Shown: in pieces, positions 1-7,559 of the stretch | Layout of the letters: every line of letters begins with the position of its first letter | How positions within the stretch are numbered: position 1 is the first letter of the stretch | Notes under the pieces: model-generated | The model's database searches: none | The model's input: the letters and a program-made list of their open reading frames with translations, nothing else | What the model was told of the DNA's origin: nothing | DNA from: Fischerella muscicola SAG 1427-1 = PCC 73103 | GTDB taxonomy: Bacteria; Cyanobacteriota; Cyanobacteriia; Cyanobacteriales; Nostocaceae | NCBI RefSeq assembly: GCF_000317245.1 | Contig: NZ_AJLJ01000366.1 | Location: 16,407-80,406 of the forward strand | Direction of reading: 5' to 3' | Length of the DNA: 64,000 nucleotides | Made by a program: the position numbers and the translations under genes

Positions 1-600
1 ACCAACTAGACCGATAACAATTGGTGAACCCAATACTAAGGCGAGTTTCACTGCATCTAAATAACTATTAAAGTCTTCCAAACTTCGCCCGACTTGGATA
101 TACCCCCAATCATCATTGTTTTGAGTATGCAGTGTCAAAGAAATCTGATGGTAAAGCTTACCTTTGCTGTCTTTTAAGGTCTGCCATAATTCCTTGTTAA
201 ACTCAAATGACAACCCCTCTGGATTAGAACCAGCAATAGCAAACAAACGTCCAGAATTGTCAAAAAAACGTACATAATAGTGACCTTGATGAATTGCGCT
301 CAGAGTATGGCGTCGTAAATTTAATGTTTCTGGAGTACACTTATTTCCTACTACACAGATATTTGGTAGAAGCTCTTGTATTACTGGTTCCAATCGACCA
401 GGTTGCTGTAATTTTAGTTCAATACTATCGTGTAATGTTCCCGCAACTGATTCTATTTCTCGGTCTAATGTTACCCAATGAGCATGAGCGATCGCTCTGT
501 AGATACCAAAGCCGCATACACTTAAAATTAACGCCATAACAAGGGCGTACCACAAAGCTAAATGCAAGCGTGTTAATTGAAACAGTTTATTTTGGTTCAT
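1..600 (-). CDS. Two-component sensor histidine kinase, N-terminal part (truncated by window edge)
   Basis: The first 200 codons are open to the window edge; there is no stop because the gene continues to the left. Translation begins MNQNKLFQLTRLHLALWY, followed by a hydrophobic membrane segment (about residues 12-30) and a periplasmic domain of about 150 residues. A second hydrophobic stretch starts at the edge. This is the sensory half of a membrane histidine kinase; the kinase core is not visible. The start codon (598-600) lies inside the preceding response-regulator gene, overlapping it by 14 nt, so the two are translationally coupled. The pairing and sequence resemble the cyanobacterial RppA/RppB (NrsR/NrsS) and CopR/CopS systems. 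Metal sensing is inferred from the neighbours, not seen in the domain itself. Confidence 0.85.
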   Translation of the reverse strand, partial: MNQNKLFQLTRLHLALWYALVMALILSVCGFGIYRAIAHAHWVTLDREIESVAGTLHDSIELKLQQPGRLEPVIQELLPNICVVGNKCTPETLNLRRHTLSAIHQGHYYVRFFDNSGRLFAIAGSNPEGLSFEFNKELWQTLKDSKGKLYHQISLTLHTQNNDDWGYIQVGRSLEDFNSYLDAVKLALVLGSPIVIGLVG

Positions 601-1291
601 CCGTCAGATTGAGACGATATCCCATACCATGCAAAGTTTCAATCATGTTCCCACAGCCACTGTTAACTAGTTTGCGACGCAACAAACGTATTTGAGCAGC
701 TACTACATTACTAATGGGTTCTGCATTCACTTCCCAAAGCTGATTGCGAAGTTGTTCAGTCGTAATAATTTGGTTTGGATGTTTCATAAAATATTCTAGT
801 AGCTGGAATTCTTTATTAGTCAGGGAAATTTCCTGTTTATTTTCTCCAGCATTTTGACTGACAACTATATTATTGCCGTAATCCAAAGTCAGATTACCCA
901 CCGTTAATTCCTGTGGCTGAAATTGAAGCGATCGCCTTTGCAAAGCACGCAACCGTGCTAATAATTCTGCCATTCCAAATGGCTTCACCAAATAGTCATC
1001 TGCACCTGCATCTAAACCAGCAACTTTATCTTCCATACTATCTTTTGCTGTTAGCATCAACACAGGCAGAGGATTTTTGTGGTAACGTAGTTGCTTACAC
1101 AATTGTAATCCTGATATTCCTGGTAGCATCCAATCAAAAATAGCTAGTGTATATTGCGTCCAGCTATTTTCTAAATATGCCCATGCATCATTACCATCAA
1201 CTACCCAATCAATCAAGTACTTCTGCTGGGTAAGAGTTCGCTTAATCGCAGTACCTAAATCGAGTTCATCTTCAACTAGTAAAACTCTCAT
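587..1291 (-). CDS. OmpR-family response regulator (RppA/CopR-like)
   Basis: The protein has 234 residues. A receiver domain occupies about residues 1-120, with acidic residues E7/D8, phospho-acceptor D53 (IFDWMLPG) and the conserved lysine in YLVKPFG. A winged-helix DNA-binding domain follows at about 135-230, ending near YRLNLTDEPK. It should be phosphorylated by the adjacent kinase, whose start lies within its last codons. Its own start overlaps the stop of the upstream His-rich protein gene by 4 nt (1288-1291), so lipoprotein, regulator and kinase form one transcript reading leftward. A direct repeat of the kind bound by OmpR-family regulators (2243-2260) lies 62 bp before the first gene, suggesting autoregulation. 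Whether it is closer to RppA or to CopR needs a phylogeny. Confidence 0.93.
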   Translation of the reverse strand: MRVLLVEDELDLGTAIKRTLTQQKYLIDWVVDGNDAWAYLENSWTQYTLAIFDWMLPGISGLQLCKQLRYHKNPLPVLMLTAKDSMEDKVAGLDAGADDYLVKPFGMAELLARLRALQRRSLQFQPQELTVGNLTLDYGNNIVVSQNAGENKQEISLTNKEFQLLEYFMKHPNQIITTEQLRNQLWEVNAEPISNVVAAQIRLLRRKLVNSGCGNMIETLHGMGYRLNLTDEPK

Positions 1292-2181
1292 TGCACATCT
1301 ACCCAGAAATCAGCAGTAATGATTTTGTTATTTCGATTAAACTGTCCCCACATTTTATATTTTCCTGGTTGCGGAAAACTGGTCATAAAATGAATTTCAT
1401 CAGGTGGAGTATTTTTCATCGCATGAGCATGGATATAATCTGCTTGTGTTAATGGCGATGACTGCTTGAGGATGACTAAATGTCCTCTTTCTCCTAAATA
1501 AGGTTTTAAATCTGCGGGTGGTTGATTACTTACGGTATCTTGTAAATTGAAAATTACATGAACTTCTTGACCCGCTTTGATTGTGGGTTGAGGTAATTTC
1601 AGGTTAACTTTAGTGTTGCCAAATGTTTTATTAGTAGCTAAATCAATTTTTGGCGTAGTTGGTGATTGTCCTGAAACTTGTGCTTTTAGCACTGAAATTT
1701 GTTCTGCTTTTCCCACTACTTTATAATCACTGAAAAGATTGTAACCGCTAGGATAAGGAAAATCAGTTTTCACTTCAAAACGTCCATTGCCTTTATATAT
1801 AGGATGAACATGTTGAAAAGATTGCAGGTCATCACTAACGACAATTAAATGCATTAATTGTTCTTGAAATTTATCAAAATTAGCAATTGGTTTACCTGCT
1901 TTATCTTTGATATCAATTGCTAAAAAAACAGGGGTATTAGGAATTATTTTACTAGGAATTTTAAGCTCCGCAATTGCATTTGCAGGTTCTAAGTTGGAAT
2001 GACCAGAATGTCCATTGTGGTCATTTCCCATATTGTGACCTGTGTGGGGATTCGCATCTGCAATAGTATTTGTATTTGAAGTTGGGATTTCACTGGTTTG
2101 GGAAGATTTTACTTGTGAGGCGCAAGCTTGGGTGAGAACAAGACTTGAAGTGATAGCTAGTGCTGTAAAAATTCGCTTCAT
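1288..2181 (-). CDS. His-rich exported protein, probable periplasmic metal-binding lipoprotein
   Basis: The protein has 297 residues. An N-terminal signal sequence ends in LTQACAS, with a Cys at residue 19 or so that could be lipidated, although the lipobox is not ideal. A short linker follows with many His and Met residues (HTGHNMGNDHNGHSGH), then two beta-sandwich-like domains. The pattern HLIVVSDDLQSFQHVHP is typical of FixH/YtkA-like secreted proteins found with metal-resistance genes. It is the first gene of the operon with the two-component system, so it may buffer or present metal to the sensor kinase in the periplasm. The His/Met-rich segment is seen directly; copper as the ligand is inference. 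Confidence 0.75.
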   Translation of the reverse strand: MKRIFTALAITSSLVLTQACASQVKSSQTSEIPTSNTNTIADANPHTGHNMGNDHNGHSGHSNLEPANAIAELKIPSKIIPNTPVFLAIDIKDKAGKPIANFDKFQEQLMHLIVVSDDLQSFQHVHPIYKGNGRFEVKTDFPYPSGYNLFSDYKVVGKAEQISVLKAQVSGQSPTTPKIDLATNKTFGNTKVNLKLPQPTIKAGQEVHVIFNLQDTVSNQPPADLKPYLGERGHLVILKQSSPLTQADYIHAHAMKNTPPDEIHFMTSFPQPGKYKMWGQFNRNNKIITADFWVDVQ

Positions 2182-2242
2182 TCGTTTACAGGTTTGATTG
2201 TAAAACAGAAATATTTATTTACTATTAGTCTGCCATTCGATG

Positions 2243-2260
2243 ATGAAATTTAGATGAAAT
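2243..2260 (-). promoter_or_regulatory. Putative response-regulator box A (ATTTCAT-N4-ATTTCAT)
   Basis: Two perfect ATTTCAT heptamers on the minus strand have starts 11 bp apart, one helical turn, as expected for an OmpR/PhoB-family dimer site. The box lies 62 bp upstream of the His-rich protein start and in its direction of transcription. The same box recurs at 3639, 3930 and 10033, always near metal-related genes. TTCAT-type direct repeats have been reported for cyanobacterial CopR; this link is from memory. Confidence 0.6.
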
Positions 2261-2341
2261 CCTAAAATATCAGGATCTTGCTTTTGATGAGTAATGAGAA
2301 CAGATCAAGGCTTTTCCATCCAAAAATTTTTCTTACCCCCC

Positions 2342-2373
2342 TTGACTCTCCAGTAAGCTAGAGAATCCACAAT
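2342..2373 (+). promoter_or_regulatory. MerR-type promoter of the metallochaperone gene
   Basis: A TTGACT -35 element (2342-2347) and a CACAAT -10 element (2368-2373) are separated by 20 bp. This long spacer is characteristic of MerR-family metal-activated promoters. The spacer contains an imperfect dyad CTCTCCAGT...CTAGAG. The same architecture occurs in reverse at 3518-3549. No merR gene is present in the window. Confidence 0.65.
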
Positions 2374-2405
2374 GTAATCAGTTAAGTAAATCAAGGATGA
2401 AAACT

Positions 2406-2600
2406 ATGACTCTTCAACTCATAGTTCCGAACATGGCTTGTTCTGCTTGCGGCGAGACTATCACAAAAGCCATTCAAGCCGTTGATTCTGCGGCTATGGT
2501 TCAGACTGACCCAAATACGAAGTTAGTCACCATCGAAACTCAAGCATCTGAAACCGAAATTAAAGAAGCAGTCACGGCAGCCGGCTATTCAGTTGCGTGA
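2406..2600 (+). CDS. Heavy-metal-associated (CxxC) copper chaperone, CopZ/Atx1-like
   Basis: This is a small cytosolic HMA-domain protein of 64 residues from this start. The metal-binding loop NMACSACGE carries Cys12 and Cys15, and the protein ends EIKEAVTAAGYSVA, the typical last helix and strand of the ferredoxin-like fold. HMA proteins of this size hand Cu(I) to P1-type ATPases or to regulators. I chose the ATG at 2406 because AAGGA (2393-2397) sits 8 nt before it, whereas the in-frame ATG at 2397 would overlap that ribosome-binding site. The gene is preceded by a MerR-type promoter and followed by a long hairpin. It faces the DUF305 gene convergently. Confidence 0.92.
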   Translation: MTLQLIVPNMACSACGETITKAIQAVDSAAMVQTDPNTKLVTIETQASETEIKEAVTAAGYSVA

Positions 2601-2621
2601 AGTACTTACACTAACGTATCT

Positions 2622-2670
2622 AAACGAACAACCTAGTCTATGCCTTTAGCCTAGACTAGGTTGTTCGTTT
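2622..2670. terminator. Bidirectional hairpin between convergent chaperone and DUF305 genes
   Basis: Two perfectly complementary 19-nt arms (2622-2640 and 2652-2670) flank an 11-nt loop. Runs of T/A occur at the ends. Its position between two convergent genes suggests a shared transcription terminator; it overlaps the stop codon of the DUF305 gene. Confidence 0.7.
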
Positions 2671-3382
2671 ACTGTTGACTTTGTCTAGGAGCAGGCTTAT
2701 ACCAAGCCTGATACCATTGCTGCATCTGTCCGATTTCAGTCGTTTGAGTCTGAATGATGGATTGAGCTAAGTTGCGAAGTTCGGGGTGTGTGCCACTGTT
2801 AACAACCATATACGACATCATTACCGCCGTTTGGTGATGCGGAATCATCTCACGAATAAATTCTCGATCAAAGTCAGAGGCATTCTTTAGAATATCCAAA
2901 TGCACCTGCATATCTCGATGCATGGACATTCTCATCATTCCTCGGTTCATACCCTCACCCCTACCTTGATGCATTCTCATCATCCCCATACCAGCCATTG
3001 GAGTAGCAGGTACTTCTGTGCCGTACCACTTTTTGTACCAAGAACGCATCTGTTCAATTTCGCGGTTTTGGTCTTTGATAATAGCTTGAGCTAGTTTTTT
3101 AATTTCGGGATGTTTAGCCCGGTTTAAAGCCAACTTAGCCATTTCTATAGCATTTTCATGGTGAGGAATCATCATTTCAATGAAATGTCGATCCACTTGA
3201 GTCATCATTCGTCGTTGCAAAGGCTGGGAAGGTTGGGAAGGAGTAACTTGAGCAAATGGGTGATGAATATTATGTTGTGGATTTGGGGATTGAGCTTGCG
3301 TGTTATTGATTATTAATAGTCCTCCCAAAGCACTACTGCTCAATAACCATATCAGACCATAAATCAAATTTTTGTTCTTCAT
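2669..3382 (-). CDS. Secreted DUF305 protein (CopM-like), duplicated ferritin-like domain
   Basis: The protein has 237 residues with a signal peptide (about residues 1-30, ending NNTQAQS). Two DUF305 repeats follow. The first contains FIEMMIPHHENAIEMAK and the second FIREMIPHHQTAVMMS; each ends in a WY motif. DUF305 domains are four-helix, ferritin-like bundles. The linker is rich in Met and His (MAGMGMMRMHQ, MNRGMMRMSMHRDM), a good Cu(I)/Cu(II) ligand set. The Synechocystis periplasmic copper protein CopM belongs to this family. Two regulatory sites lie upstream in the same direction: a MerR-type promoter (3518-3549) and a response-regulator box (3639-3656). Periplasmic copper binding is therefore the likely role. 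Confidence 0.88.
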   Translation of the reverse strand: MKNKNLIYGLIWLLSSSALGGLLIINNTQAQSPNPQHNIHHPFAQVTPSQPSQPLQRRMMTQVDRHFIEMMIPHHENAIEMAKLALNRAKHPEIKKLAQAIIKDQNREIEQMRSWYKKWYGTEVPATPMAGMGMMRMHQGRGEGMNRGMMRMSMHRDMQVHLDILKNASDFDREFIREMIPHHQTAVMMSYMVVNSGTHPELRNLAQSIIQTQTTEIGQMQQWYQAWYKPAPRQSQQ

Positions 3383-3517
3383 AACTTCACCTCTTTGAGA
3401 GAATGAAGGCTAAATACTTGGTTTTTCTAATTAAATTTAGCGGGAATTTATGAGGAAGTTTTGAGTATATAACAGTTTGATTTGTCTTTTCTCGTGATTA
3501 TTTCCTCCTTAACTTCA

Positions 3518-3549
3518 ATTGTCAAATCTCTACTCAACTGGAGAGTCAA
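3518..3549 (-). promoter_or_regulatory. MerR-type promoter of the DUF305 gene
   Basis: On the minus strand, TTGACT (3549-3544), a 20-bp spacer beginning CTCCAGTTGAGTAGAG, and GACAAT (3523-3518) repeat the architecture seen before the metallochaperone gene. Fifteen of the first 16 positions from TTGACTCTCCAGT onward agree closely with the copy at 2342. The transcript would have a 5' leader of roughly 130 nt. Confidence 0.65.
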
Positions 3550-3638
3550 GTTACAGCAACAAAACTTTACTTATCAAATCTGACCAATTTGAGTTATTTG
3601 TTCGACAAAAGCCCACATTTCTAGTTTTTCACTTGAGA

Positions 3639-3656
3639 ATGAAATTAAGATGAAAT
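3639..3656 (-). promoter_or_regulatory. Putative response-regulator box B (ATTTCAT-N4-ATTTCAT)
   Basis: This is a perfect pair of ATTTCAT heptamers at 11-bp spacing on the minus strand. It lies 90 bp upstream of the MerR-type -35 element of the DUF305 gene and has the same orientation relative to the gene as boxes A and D. Confidence 0.55.
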
Positions 3657-3738
3657 GTTGTTTTATATCAAAATTTATTTACAATGCGATCGCCATAAGA
3701 TGGATGCGACGCTTCGGAAAGCCCTTTTCAGGGTCTAA

Positions 3739-3897
3739 TGCACCAACGCCGTATCCTGCCTCAGAATTAATTGGTGAGACTAATAGCATCAGTCCGTTAA
3801 AACGGACTCAAACATCGTCCTAGTCAGATTTATCTGACTTTAGCTATTAGCCAATAAATTTATTTATTGGCGGGATGAAAAGCTGATGCAAGATATC
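3739..3897. repeat. Multi-hairpin structured repeat, copy 1
   Basis: The copy has nested inverted repeats. The outer stem is ATCCTGCC (3753-3760) with GGCGGGAT (3869-3876), including a G-T wobble. Inside are a degenerate hairpin, GACTAATAGC pairing with GCTATTAGCC, a GTCCGTT/AACGGAC hairpin, a GTCAGAT/ATCTGAC hairpin and an AATAAAT/ATTTATT hairpin. It has the same orientation and order as the copy at 56255; the copy at 55212 has the core reversed. It lies between metal-regulatory boxes B and C. See findings for the covariation argument. Confidence 0.8.
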
Positions 3898-3929
3898 AGT
3901 TGATCAATTTTTATGGCAAGCACATCAAG

Positions 3930-3947
3930 ATGAAATCGAGATGAAAT
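3930..3947 (-). promoter_or_regulatory. Putative response-regulator box C
   Basis: An ATTTCAT pair at 11-bp spacing reads on the minus strand, 125 bp before the Cys-rich protein gene, which is on the plus strand. Here the box is inverted relative to the nearest gene, unlike boxes A, B and D. It may act on either neighbour or have been moved away from box B by the intervening repeat. Confidence 0.45.
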
Positions 3948-4071
3948 TTAACATATATACAAGTAATAAAATTAAAAATCTTCTTTTATTCCCATAGTTA
4001 GAAGAACTATTTTGAAGCGTTTTTATATTCTTCTAATTACGAAAGTGCAAATAATGAAAACAGGGGTGTAT

Positions 4072-4410
4072 ATGCTTTTAGTTCACGAAGAATATCAATC
4101 TAGCTTTGATGTTGCGATGTACTGTGCAGTAGAATGTGAACACTGTGCTGAAGCCTGTATTGGTCATGCAGAAATGGTACAATGCGCTCGTACCTGCCTT
4201 GATTGTGCAGAAATTTGCCGAACTGCGGCTATTTATATGGTACGCGGTTCGCGTTTTATTCCTCACTTAGTAGGTACTTGTGTAGAAATATGTGAAGCCT
4301 GTGCCAAAGAATGTGAGAAATATGATCAACCACATTGTCAAAAATGCGCTCAAGCTTGTCGGCAGGCTGTAGAAGCATATCGCAAAATCACCACCGTTGC
4401 AGCAGTATAA
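4072..4410 (+). CDS. Cys-rich four-helix-bundle copper-binding protein (Csp-like)
   Basis: The protein has 112 residues from this start and carries 15 cysteines. They occur mostly as CxxC and CxxxC spaced along helices, for example ECEHCAEAC, CARTCLDCAEIC, CVEICEACAKEC and CQKCAQAC. This is the pattern of cytosolic copper-storage proteins (Csp3-type) and ferredoxin-like DUF326 proteins, which line a four-helix bundle with Cys to hold many Cu(I) ions. No signal peptide is visible. I chose the ATG at 4072 because AGGGG (4062-4066) is 5 nt upstream; in-frame starts at 4054 and 4012 lack this. It is convergent with the RND pump gene. A Cu(I) store would complement the export system next door. Confidence 0.85.
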   Translation: MLLVHEEYQSSFDVAMYCAVECEHCAEACIGHAEMVQCARTCLDCAEICRTAAIYMVRGSRFIPHLVGTCVEICEACAKECEKYDQPHCQKCAQACRQAVEAYRKITTVAAV

Positions 4411-4454
4411 GTCTCAATTCTGTCAAAACTGAACCAACTTTCTGCTACCTCACT

Positions 4455-7400
4455 TTAGTGTTTTATTGTTCTTACTTTTATCGGCATTAACAACTTGCCA
4501 AACTTAGCATATAAAGCAGGTAAAACCACTAACGTTAATGCTGTAGAAGTAAACAAACCACCCAATACTACTATCGAAAGTGGTTGGAGAATTTCTTTTC
4601 CTGGGCCACTTTCAATTACTAAAGGTGCTAATCCTAAAGCTGAAGTAAAAGCTGTCATCAAAATAGCGTTTAGCCGTTCAATTGAACCTTTGATTAACAG
4701 TTCCTTAAGTGGCATTCCTTCCGCGTATTTCGTATTGTAATTATCTACCAGTAGTAAACCATTACGAGTAGCAACTCCAAACAAAGTAACAAAGCCAACT
4801 AAAGAAGCAATAGAAATAATACCGCCACTCAAAGCCACTGAAAATACTCCCCCTACTAATGCCAAAGGCAAATTAATTATAATCATGGCGGTAGAAGGGA
4901 TAGATTTAACTGAAAGGTACATGATGACTGTAATAGCAACAAGGGCTATAGCACTGAAAATTAAAATATTTTGAGTGGCTCTTTCTTCTGCCTCAAATTG
5001 CCCTGCATACTGAATGTAATAACCCGGAGGTATCTGTACTTGTTGCTTTACTTTATCTTGAATTTCATTCACAATAGAGTGCAAATCTCTACCCTTGGCA
5101 TTAGCAGAAACAACTATTAAACGAGAGACATTTTCTCTATTGATAGTGTTGGGGCCAGTGCCATTTTCAATTGTGGCAACTTGTGCTAAGGTAATTTTTT
5201 GACCGTCAGGAGTATCAACTAACAAATTGCGAATGGTATCCAGATTTTGACGTGCATCTGGCTTCAACCATACAAGTAAATCAAAAGTTTGTTGTTTCTC
5301 CAGAACTTGAGACACGACTCTACCATTAAGGGCAGTTTCGATAATTTCAGAAAGTTTTCCTACTGTTAAACCATATCTTGAAGCAGCAAGTCTGTTAAAC
5401 TTAATTTGTATTTGTTCAATCGGTATTTGGGGTTCTAGTTGTAAATCTACAATCCCATTGACGGTTTTCATTACATCATCAACTTGCTGACCAATTGTGC
5501 GAAGTTGTTCTAAATCGGAACCGAAAATTTTGACTGCGATCGCACTTCTCACTCCAGACAATACCTCATCCATACGGTGAGAGATGAAACCACCAATATT
5601 CGGTGCTACTCCCGGTAATTTCGCAAATTCTTCCCGTAGCTTCTCAATCGTCCCCTCCCTATCTTTCATTCCTGCTTCGCTTAACTCGATGTCCAAATGT
5701 GCCAAATTCACTCCTGCTGCATCCCCATCACCAGGCGCACGTCCAGAACGCAATTGCACGTAGGGAAATCTAGAATCTCCCTTGAGAGCTTGTTGAAGTG
5801 CTTCACCAGCTGCATTGGTAGTTTCTAGAGACACGCCAGGATAAAGAGTCAGGGTGTTCACCAAAGTTTGTTCTTGAAACTCTGGTAAAAACACTCTTCC
5901 AAATGAGGGAACAATCACAGTTGCTGCTACTAAACTCGCAATAGCTAGGGCTAAAATCATTCCAGAACGCCGTAGAGAAAATGTTAATAAAGGATAATAA
6001 AGCCGCTTAAAAAATCTTGCTACCCAAGGTTCAGTTTCTGGCAAGTGACCATAAGGTAATAATATTGCACATAAAGCCGGAGTTACCGTTAATGCTGTGA
6101 TACTAGAAGCAATCACAGCCGCCATATAACCCAATCCCATGGGAATAAAAATACTACCTTCTACGCCGGCCAAAGCAAAAACTGGTGAGAAGACAACTAT
6201 AGTAATAATAGTGGCTCCAAATACCGAATCACGTACTTCTTGACAACCGTCAAAGACCACTTCTAAAACAGGACGTGGGTTGGGAGAATATTTATTTTCT
6301 CGCAGGTTGCGGTAGACATTTTCAGCATCAACGATCGCATCATCAACAGCTGAACCAATTGCTACTGCTAACCCTCCCAAAGTCATGGTATTTAAACCTT
6401 GTCCTACCCAGTTTAGTAGTAGTACTCCCACCAACAAAGACAAAGGCAAAGCTGTTAAACAAATTGCTAAGTTGCGCCAATTCATTAAAAATGGAATTAA
6501 GATAATCGCAACAATAATACTGCCTTCGATTAACGCTTCTCTAACATTTTCAATTGAAGAATCTATATAATTTTCCTGGCGAAAAGTAGGAGTAACTTTG
6601 ATATCTTTGGGTAAGCCTGCTTTAATTTCTGACATTGCTGCTTCAATCGCACGGGTGACAGTGGGGGTATCAGCTTGTGGCTGTTTATTGATCATGACAA
6701 TCACTGCTTTTTGACCGTTAAAACTACCATCACCTCGTTTGATAGCTGCACCGATTTGCACATCAGCAATATCCGATATTTTTACAGGTGTACCATTGCG
6801 AGCAGTAATTACAGATTGCTTCACGTCTTCTGTTGATTCAATTCGTCCGATACCCCGAATTAATTTTTCGCGATCGGGAGTAATTAAATAACCACCTGGA
6901 GCATTAACATTAGCAGCAGAGGCGGCTTGCTCTACGTCTTCTAAAGTGACATTAAAAGCTCTAAGTTTTGCTGGATCAATTAATACTTGATATTGGCGAC
7001 TATCACCCCCATATGCTACTACCTGAGAAACACCACTGACAGCCAAAAGGCGGTTTGTGACTTGCCAATCAACAATGCGCCGCACTTCCATTAAAGAAGT
7101 TTTTTCTGATGTAAAAGCGTATTGCAGTACAGTACCAATGGGGGAACTAGTAGGGGAAATTTGGGGTGTTTCTACACCTGATGGAAGTTTACTTTGCGCT
7201 TGTTGCAATCGCTCTGTTACCAATTGGCGTGCTTGGTAAATATCACTTCCCCAGTTAAAAATTACTTTAACAACGGAGATTCCCGACGCACTGGAAGAAC
7301 GTACTGCTGTGACTCCCGGAGTACCATTAATTGCACTTTCAATTGGTAAATTTACCAGAGATTCTACTTCCTCCGGTGCTAGTCCTGGTGCTTCCGTTTG

Positions 7401-7553
7401 AATTTCCACTTGGGGTGGGGCGAAACTGGGGAAGACATCCAAAGGCATTTGGATAATTGTCCGAAATATCCAAACTGTGATGATAATTGTACCTAAAATG
7501 ACTAACCAACGGCGAGCGATCGCCCATTTGATGATGGCACTCAGCATTAACAA
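4455..7553 (-). CDS. HME-type RND efflux pump inner-membrane subunit (CusA/CzcA/CopA-like)
   Basis: The protein has 1,032 residues, the full length for this family, with an N-terminal membrane helix, two large periplasmic loops and two sets of membrane helices. The proton-relay helix reads GGLAVAIGSAVDD...AEN at about residues 393-412. In context this is closer to Cu/Ag pumps (GGIAIAIGAMVDAAIV) than to the DFGLIVDGAV form of Zn/Co/Cd pumps. The pump exports metal from periplasm or cytosol across the outer membrane with an adaptor and a TolC-like channel; no channel gene is present here. It is transcribed leftward after the adaptor gene and a methyltransferase gene, which ends 6 nt upstream. 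Copper specificity is inferred from the motif and neighbours. Confidence 0.93.
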   Translation of the reverse strand: MLMLSAIIKWAIARRWLVILGTIIITVWIFRTIIQMPLDVFPSFAPPQVEIQTEAPGLAPEEVESLVNLPIESAINGTPGVTAVRSSSASGISVVKVIFNWGSDIYQARQLVTERLQQAQSKLPSGVETPQISPTSSPIGTVLQYAFTSEKTSLMEVRRIVDWQVTNRLLAVSGVSQVVAYGGDSRQYQVLIDPAKLRAFNVTLEDVEQAASAANVNAPGGYLITPDREKLIRGIGRIESTEDVKQSVITARNGTPVKISDIADVQIGAAIKRGDGSFNGQKAVIVMINKQPQADTPTVTRAIEAAMSEIKAGLPKDIKVTPTFRQENYIDSSIENVREALIEGSIIVAIILIPFLMNWRNLAICLTALPLSLLVGVLLLNWVGQGLNTMTLGGLAVAIGSAVDDAIVDAENVYRNLRENKYSPNPRPVLEVVFDGCQEVRDSVFGATIITIVVFSPVFALAGVEGSIFIPMGLGYMAAVIASSITALTVTPALCAILLPYGHLPETEPWVARFFKRLYYPLLTFSLRRSGMILALAIASLVAATVIVPSFGRVFLPEFQEQTLVNTLTLYPGVSLETTNAAGEALQQALKGDSRFPYVQLRSGRAPGDGDAAGVNLAHLDIELSEAGMKDREGTIEKLREEFAKLPGVAPNIGGFISHRMDEVLSGVRSAIAVKIFGSDLEQLRTIGQQVDDVMKTVNGIVDLQLEPQIPIEQIQIKFNRLAASRYGLTVGKLSEIIETALNGRVVSQVLEKQQTFDLLVWLKPDARQNLDTIRNLLVDTPDGQKITLAQVATIENGTGPNTINRENVSRLIVVSANAKGRDLHSIVNEIQDKVKQQVQIPPGYYIQYAGQFEAEERATQNILIFSAIALVAITVIMYLSVKSIPSTAMIIINLPLALVGGVFSVALSGGIISIASLVGFVTLFGVATRNGLLLVDNYNTKYAEGMPLKELLIKGSIERLNAILMTAFTSALGLAPLVIESGPGKEILQPLSIVVLGGLFTSTALTLVVLPALYAKFGKLLMPIKVRTIKH

Positions 7554-7559
7554 ACCTAT

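Noticed and set aside
294..539. Plus-strand frame opposite the sensor kinase
   Set aside because: It lies antisense within a convincingly coding kinase gene and has no family resemblance.
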